Shown piece after piece: positions 60,409 through 64,000 of a stretch of 64,000 nucleotides of DNA (positions are counted from its first letter, which is position 1; every line of letters starts with the position of its first letter). Both the position numbers and the translations under genes were made by a program. Source of the stretch: Billgrantia antri (lineage in GTDB: Bacteria > Pseudomonadota > Gammaproteobacteria > Pseudomonadales > Halomonadaceae). The notes beneath the pieces were generated by a model, which was not told where the DNA came from, did no database searches, and saw only the letters and a program-made list of their open reading frames with translations. The stretch is from NCBI RefSeq assembly GCF_019430905.1, contig NZ_JAHYCA010000002.1, positions 310,001 to 374,000 of the forward strand. The letters run 5' to 3'.

Positions 60409-60846
60409 CTAGGCAGCGGCCTGCTGTTCCTTGTCATAGTTGATCATCCAGGCGACACCGAACCGGTCTACCAACATGCCGAAGCGATGCGCCCAGAAAG
60501 TTTCTTCTAGCGGCATTTGCACGGTGCCGTTTTCGGCCAGCGCGTTGAAGAGGCGCTCGGCCTCCTCTACCGAGTCGACGCCGATCGCAATGCTCGCACC
60601 CTTGATGCCTTCGTAGGACGCAGGGCTGCAGGGGGAGTTGTCCGATGCCATCAGCAACTGGTCACCGATACGCAGTCGGGCGTGCATGACCAAGTCGCGG
60701 GCTTCCGGAGGGATTTCCATGCCTTCGCTGGCAGGCATTTCGCCGTAGGTCGCCATGGCCTCGAGCTTGGCGTCGAAACAGCGCTGGTAGAACTCGAAGG
60801 CTTCGCGGCAGTTGTCGTTGAAGATCAGGTAGGTAGAAAGCTGCAT
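60409..60846 (-). CDS. VOC family protein (PhnB-like)
   Basis: A 145-residue protein: MQLSTYLIFNDNCREAFEFY, QRCFDAKLEAMATYGEMP and AHRFGMLVDRFGVAWMINYD, the PhnB branch of the VOC superfamily. The ATG at 60846 has GGAG upstream; a frame open to 60969 adds untypical sequence. A palindromic element lies 151 bases upstream. The function is unknown. Confidence 0.88.
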   Translation of the reverse strand: MQLSTYLIFNDNCREAFEFYQRCFDAKLEAMATYGEMPASEGMEIPPEARDLVMHARLRIGDQLLMASDNSPCSPASYEGIKGASIAIGVDSVEEAERLFNALAENGTVQMPLEETFWAHRFGMLVDRFGVAWMINYDKEQQAAA

Positions 60847-60996
60847 GGTGGGTCTCCAAGGGGCGTTGTAGGTGTTACTTCCCTTCATCGACTCACGGTA
60901 GTCGATTTCGACTTGAACGCTTATTTTCTTTCTGACAGCCGCTGGAGGAGGGCGCCCAGGCGTGCCCACCGTGAGGCGTTACAGTTGGGCAGTTAC

Positions 60997-61018
60997 CCGG
61001 TAAGTAAGCGCTTGCCGG
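60997..61018. promoter_or_regulatory. palindromic operator, copy 1 of 2
   Basis: A 22-bp near-palindrome, CCGGTAAG (60997-61004) and CTTGCCGG (61011-61018), with centre TAAGCG. A second copy at 61918-61939 differs at only a few bases over 26 positions, including the trailing GGGGCGC. It looks like a TetR-type site. It lies 24 bases after the stop of the monooxygenase-like gene and upstream of the VOC gene. Confidence 0.7.
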
Positions 61019-61041
61019 GGCGCTGGCTTTCCTGCTGTTCG

Positions 61042-61392
61042 TCAGGTCATGTCGTGGCGCTCGCGGCTGTCGACGGGCGCCTGCTCGCGTTCGTGCATTC
61101 CGTAGTCGCGCATCACCGTGGCGACGCGTAGCCGGTAGTCATCGAACACCACGTCGCGGCCCTGTGCCTGGGCCGCACGGTGGCGCTCGAGCTGGCGCCA
61201 CTGAGCGACGGCCTGCTCGTCACGCCAGAAGGAGAGCGAGAGAATCTTGCCCGGCTGGGTGAGGCTCTCGAAGCGTTCAATGGAAATGAATCCTTCGATC
61301 TCATCGAGCAACGGACTCAGGCTAGCGGCGATATCGAGGTAGTGGTCGCGGCGGCCGGACCTGGGGATGACTTCGAAGATGACGGCGATCAT
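61042..61392 (-). CDS. antibiotic biosynthesis monooxygenase family protein
   Basis: A 116-residue ABM protein: MIAVIFEVIPRSGRRDHYLD, GFISIERFESLTQPGKILSL and WRDEQAVAQWRQLERHRAAQ. Relatives are quinol monooxygenases or heme-degrading proteins. The ATG at 61392 has GGAACAACC before it. It lies 52 bases after the VOC gene 61445-61861 and probably shares its transcript, bracketed by the two palindromes. Confidence 0.87.
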   Translation of the reverse strand: MIAVIFEVIPRSGRRDHYLDIAASLSPLLDEIEGFISIERFESLTQPGKILSLSFWRDEQAVAQWRQLERHRAAQAQGRDVVFDDYRLRVATVMRDYGMHEREQAPVDSRERHDMT

Positions 61393-61444
61393 GGTTGTTC
61401 CGTGTTGTCGTTGTAATGCGTGTCCGATACTACTCGTGCAGGCT

Positions 61445-61861
61445 TCAGGTCGCGATCTCATCGTAGCCGCGATTCAGGAACTGCACGAAGCAGAAGCCGT
61501 GGCCGAAGGGATCGACCATTAGCGCGAGCTTGCCCCAGTCGTCGGTGACGGTGGGACGCTCCTGAATAGCGCCGGCTGCAATGGCCCGTTCCACCGCGGC
61601 ATCAATGTCCTCTACCACCACGTCCAGATGCACCGGTGTCCAGTGACGAGTGTAGTGGCGCTGTTCCCCGGGCGTGACGCCTGCCGCTGCGTAAGCCGGT
61701 GATCCTGAGGCCTTTGCCAGCAGGTAGATCGGCGCCGGACCGCCGATCAGCTCGATGCCGTCCTCGCCGAAACGACGCCCGACCTCGAGGCCAAAGGCAT
61801 TCACGTAGAAGTCGATGCCACGCTGCAGGTCGTCCACGTCCAGGTTGACGAGAAACTCCAT
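61445..61861 (-). CDS. VOC family protein (glyoxalase superfamily)
   Basis: A 138-residue protein: MEFLVNLDVDDLQRGIDFYV, NAFGLEVGRRFGEDG, TPVHLDVVVEDIDAAVERAI and MVDPFGHGFCFVQFLNRGYD. His and Glu positions (VHLDV; DPFGHGFCFVQF) are compatible with a metal site. The palindrome copy 2 lies 57 bases upstream of its ATG, in the promoter position. Confidence 0.88.
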   Translation of the reverse strand: MEFLVNLDVDDLQRGIDFYVNAFGLEVGRRFGEDGIELIGGPAPIYLLAKASGSPAYAAAGVTPGEQRHYTRHWTPVHLDVVVEDIDAAVERAIAAGAIQERPTVTDDWGKLALMVDPFGHGFCFVQFLNRGYDEIAT

Positions 61862-61917
61862 GTCGCCTCCTGTCGGGAATTCACGCTGAATCGAATGGAT
61901 ACAAGAACATGCACTAC

Positions 61918-61939
61918 CTGGTAAGTAAGTGCTTACCGG
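61918..61939. promoter_or_regulatory. palindromic operator, copy 2 of 2
   Basis: GGTAAG (61920-61925) and CTTACC (61932-61937) form a perfect inverted repeat inside a 22-bp near-palindrome, with the same GGTAAGTAAG core and trailing GGGGCGC as the copy at 60997. It is in promoter position for the VOC gene and its downstream monooxygenase-like gene. Confidence 0.72.
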
Positions 61940-62028
61940 GGCGCAATATGCGTGTTTGCAGGGTAGCAGGGCATTCTAAGGGTTGCTGCACAGGCAGCGG
62001 TGCCGGGAGAGGCACCGCCGCCTAGCAG

Positions 62029-62799
62029 TCAAGTGCGATTGATCGAGACGCCGCCATCGGCCAGCATCGCCGTGCCAGTCACGAAGCTGGCATCGTCGGA
62101 AACCAAATAGAGCGCCGCCCGGGCGATCTCTTCTGGCGTCGCCATGCGCTTGAGGGCGTGCAGGTTCTCGACGAAGGCCAGGACTTCAGGCCCGGCATCG
62201 GGAGCGTTGGTGATGCTGGCCGGGGTGTCGGTGCCTCCCGGCAGCAGGGCGTTGACCCGGATGCCATGGGAACCGAGCTCCGCGGCAAGGCACTTCACCA
62301 TGCCCACGATGCCGGCCTTGCTGGCGCCGTAGGCCGCCATGCCAGGCATGCCGGCGGTATGGCCAACGAAGCTCGAGGTGAACAGCAGGCTGCCGCCGCC
62401 TCGCTGCAGCAGCGCCGGTATCTGATGTTTGGCACCGAGAAAGGCGCCGTTCAGGTTGGTATGCATGACGTCGTGCCAGTCGCTCGACTGCATGTCCTGC
62501 AGCGGCCCCATGGCGCCGACGATGCCGGCATTGTTGAAGGCGATATCGAGCCCTCCGAAGCGCTTCTGGGCCGTGGCGACCAGATGCTGGGCCAGGCGTT
62601 CGTCGCATACATCACCGGCGACGACAACGGCAGTGCCACCGTCGCGCGCGATGGCTTCGACCAAGGCATCGAGTTCGTTATGGCGGCGAGCACTCACTAT
62701 CACGTTGGCGCCTTCGCTGGTGAATAACCGAGCGGTGGCGTGGCCGATTCCTGAACTGGCCCCGGTGACGATGGCGGTCTTTCCGGCAAGTCGGTTCAT
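62029..62799 (-). CDS. short-chain dehydrogenase/reductase (classical SDR)
   Basis: A 256-residue SDR: TAIVTGASSGIGHATARLFT, FNNAGIVGAMGPLQ, catalytic Ser and Tyr-x3-Lys in FTSSFVGHTAGMPGMAAYGASKAG, then VNALLPGGTDTP and the C-terminal SFVTGTAMLADGGVSINRT. It is NAD(P)-dependent and the substrate is unknown. The ATG at 62799 has GGAGAATG upstream. It is divergent from ada across 276 bases. Confidence 0.92.
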   Translation of the reverse strand: MNRLAGKTAIVTGASSGIGHATARLFTSEGANVIVSARRHNELDALVEAIARDGGTAVVVAGDVCDERLAQHLVATAQKRFGGLDIAFNNAGIVGAMGPLQDMQSSDWHDVMHTNLNGAFLGAKHQIPALLQRGGGSLLFTSSFVGHTAGMPGMAAYGASKAGIVGMVKCLAAELGSHGIRVNALLPGGTDTPASITNAPDAGPEVLAFVENLHALKRMATPEEIARAALYLVSDDASFVTGTAMLADGGVSINRT

Positions 62800-63075
62800 A
62801 GCGACATTCTCCATGGGTAGGTATGGGGGAGTTTGCGGTCCCATGCATACCCTGTCGGCATTCGGTCGAGCCCTCACTCCGCTTCTTGCCGTCAAAAAAT
62901 TCCGGCAGTTGGATGGTGCTATGCTGCGAAAGGCCGTGAGAATTGCGGTGAGAAGTCGATGAAAATGCTGTGAAGAGACGGGCTCACTTTGAAAGCAAGC
63001 AACGGAGTGTGACGGACGGGCCCGGGGCGCATCCTGAACGGACGGAGAGCGCCGAAACCACAGCGGGAGCCCGCC

Positions 63076-64000
63076 ATGATCGAGACGACCACCGATTCAC
63101 GCGCCACCTTCGACTCCGATGAGGCGAAGTGGGCCGCGGTACTTGCCCGCGATACCGCAGCGGACGACGCTTTCGTCTATGCGGTTCGCACCACCGGCGT
63201 CTACTGCCGCCCGACCTGCCCGTCGCGCCGGCCGCGCCGCGAGAACGCAGAGTTCCATGCCGATGCGGCAGCAGCCGAGCGGGCTGGTTACCGACCGTGC
63301 CAGCGCTGTTGTCCTCAAGAGCCGTCGATGGCCCAGCGGCACGCTCGGAGTGTTGCTAGGGCCTGCCGTCTGATCGAATCAGCTGATGAACTTCCCTCGC
63401 TCGACGAGCTGGCTCAAGCCGCAGGGTTGAGCCGCTTCCACTTTCACCGCGTGTTCAAGTCGGCCACTGGACTCACGCCTAGGGCCTACGCCGCCGCCCG
63501 GCGGGCGGAGCGCGTGCGCGAAGAACTCGTCAGTTGCGAAACGGTCACCGAGGCGATGTACGAAGCGGGCTTCAACTCCAGCGGACGCTTCTACGCCGGC
63601 TCCAATCGCATGCTCGGCATGACGCCGAAGCGTTACCGCTCGGGAGGAGAGGGGATGGAGATTCGCTTTGCCCTGGGAGAATGTTCCTTGGGCACGATTC
63701 TGGTGGCGGCAAGCGTCCAGGGTATTTGCGCCATTTCCCTGGGAAGCGACCCGGAGTCGCTGTTGCAGGAGTTCCAGGACCGTTTCGCCAAGGCCAGCCT
63801 GTTCCCGGGAGGAAAGGACTTCGACGCTTGGGTGGCCCGGGTGGTGGGCTTCGTGGAGGCGCCGGGTACCGGGCTGTCGCTGCCGCTGGACATTCGTGGC
63901 ACCGCCTTTCAGCAACGGGTGTGGCAGGCGCTGACCGAGATTCCGGTGGGAGCCACGATCAGCTATGCGGAGTTGGCGCAGCGGATCGGCTCGCCCAGGT
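63076..64000 (+). CDS. ada: Ada: methylated-DNA repair protein and transcriptional regulator (3' end outside window)
   Basis: The frame is open from ATG 63076 to the window edge, 308 residues. The N-terminal zinc/phosphotriester-repair domain has Cys44 and Cys48 (GVYCRPTCPSRRP) and Cys75 and Cys78 (RPCQRCCPQ), matching the four Ada zinc ligands. Cys44 corresponds to the methyl acceptor (E. coli Cys38). An AraC-type HTH follows (LDELAQAAGLSRFHFHRVFK, VTEAMYEAGFNSSGRFY). The O6-methylguanine methyltransferase domain begins near residue 195 (MEIRFALGECSLGTILVAAS) and is cut before its PCHR active site (IPVGATISYAELAQRIGSP is the last part seen). GGGAG precedes the start. Confidence 0.96.
   Translation, partial: MIETTTDSRATFDSDEAKWAAVLARDTAADDAFVYAVRTTGVYCRPTCPSRRPRRENAEFHADAAAAERAGYRPCQRCCPQEPSMAQRHARSVARACRLIESADELPSLDELAQAAGLSRFHFHRVFKSATGLTPRAYAAARRAERVREELVSCETVTEAMYEAGFNSSGRFYAGSNRMLGMTPKRYRSGGEGMEIRFALGECSLGTILVAASVQGICAISLGSDPESLLQEFQDRFAKASLFPGGKDFDAWVARVVGFVEAPGTGLSLPLDIRGTAFQQRVWQALTEIPVGATISYAELAQRIGSPR

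Overview
The window is dense, GC-rich bacterial chromosome with short intergenic gaps and Shine-Dalgarno starts. There are 72 intact protein genes, one frameshifted gene, and one gene cut at each window edge. I see no rRNA, tRNA, CRISPR array, insertion sequence, prophage or replication origin. The gene families (SoxR, a MexEF-OprN-like efflux operon, DbpA, RIO kinase, Ada, an ECF41 sigma factor, SLC13, alpha-carbonic anhydrase, many LysR regulators) point to a gammaproteobacterium. A Halomonas-like (Halomonadaceae) organism is my best guess, but that is inference from composition and gene content, not a database match.

Layout: 1-4.9 kb holds an edge fragment, a glutathione transferase, soxR and a divergent ABC exporter whose promoter carries a SoxR box. 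4.9-11.2 kb is a LysR gene divergent from a three-gene RND efflux operon, closed by tandem hairpins. 11.4-14.4 kb holds dbpA, a RIO-type kinase and an exported lipoprotein chorismate mutase. 14.4-18.9 kb is the most striking module: a Tat-exported molybdoenzyme of the MsrP/YedY type, its cytochrome b, a periplasmic Met/Asp/Glu-rich peptide, and a divergent two-component system, with an array of ATCACG/CGTGAT half-sites between them. 18.9-30.8 kb holds oxidoreductases, an AraC/MFS pair, small enzymes and an overlapping ArsR-SRPBCC-VOC-DUF899 operon.

30.8-42.3 kb starts with an arylamine N-acetyltransferase under a second near-perfect SoxR promoter. It continues with a cell-wall hydrolase, a Ca2+/Na+ antiporter followed by a frameshifted ACR3/arsenic-type permease, a C-N hydrolase, a dienelactone hydrolase and a DUF2235 protein. 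42.3-54.5 kb holds a RidA/TetR pair with a cluster of palindromes, a LuxR-regulated amino-acid permease/nitrilase operon, carbonic anhydrase, an SLC13 transporter, PhzF and NDH-2. 54.5-64 kb holds short-chain dehydrogenases, an azoreductase, an ECF41 sigma operon with its own recognisable promoter, a VOC/monooxygenase cluster carrying two copies of one operator, and the start of ada.

Functionally the window is dominated by defence against oxidants, electrophiles and xenobiotics. A direct SoxR regulon (without SoxS) appears to connect the ABC exporter and the arylamine acetyltransferase. The peptide/molybdoenzyme/two-component module looks like a methionine-based oxidant scavenging and repair system related to, but organised differently from, the described MrpX/YedY hypochlorite-scavenging system and the HprRS-MsrPQ system.
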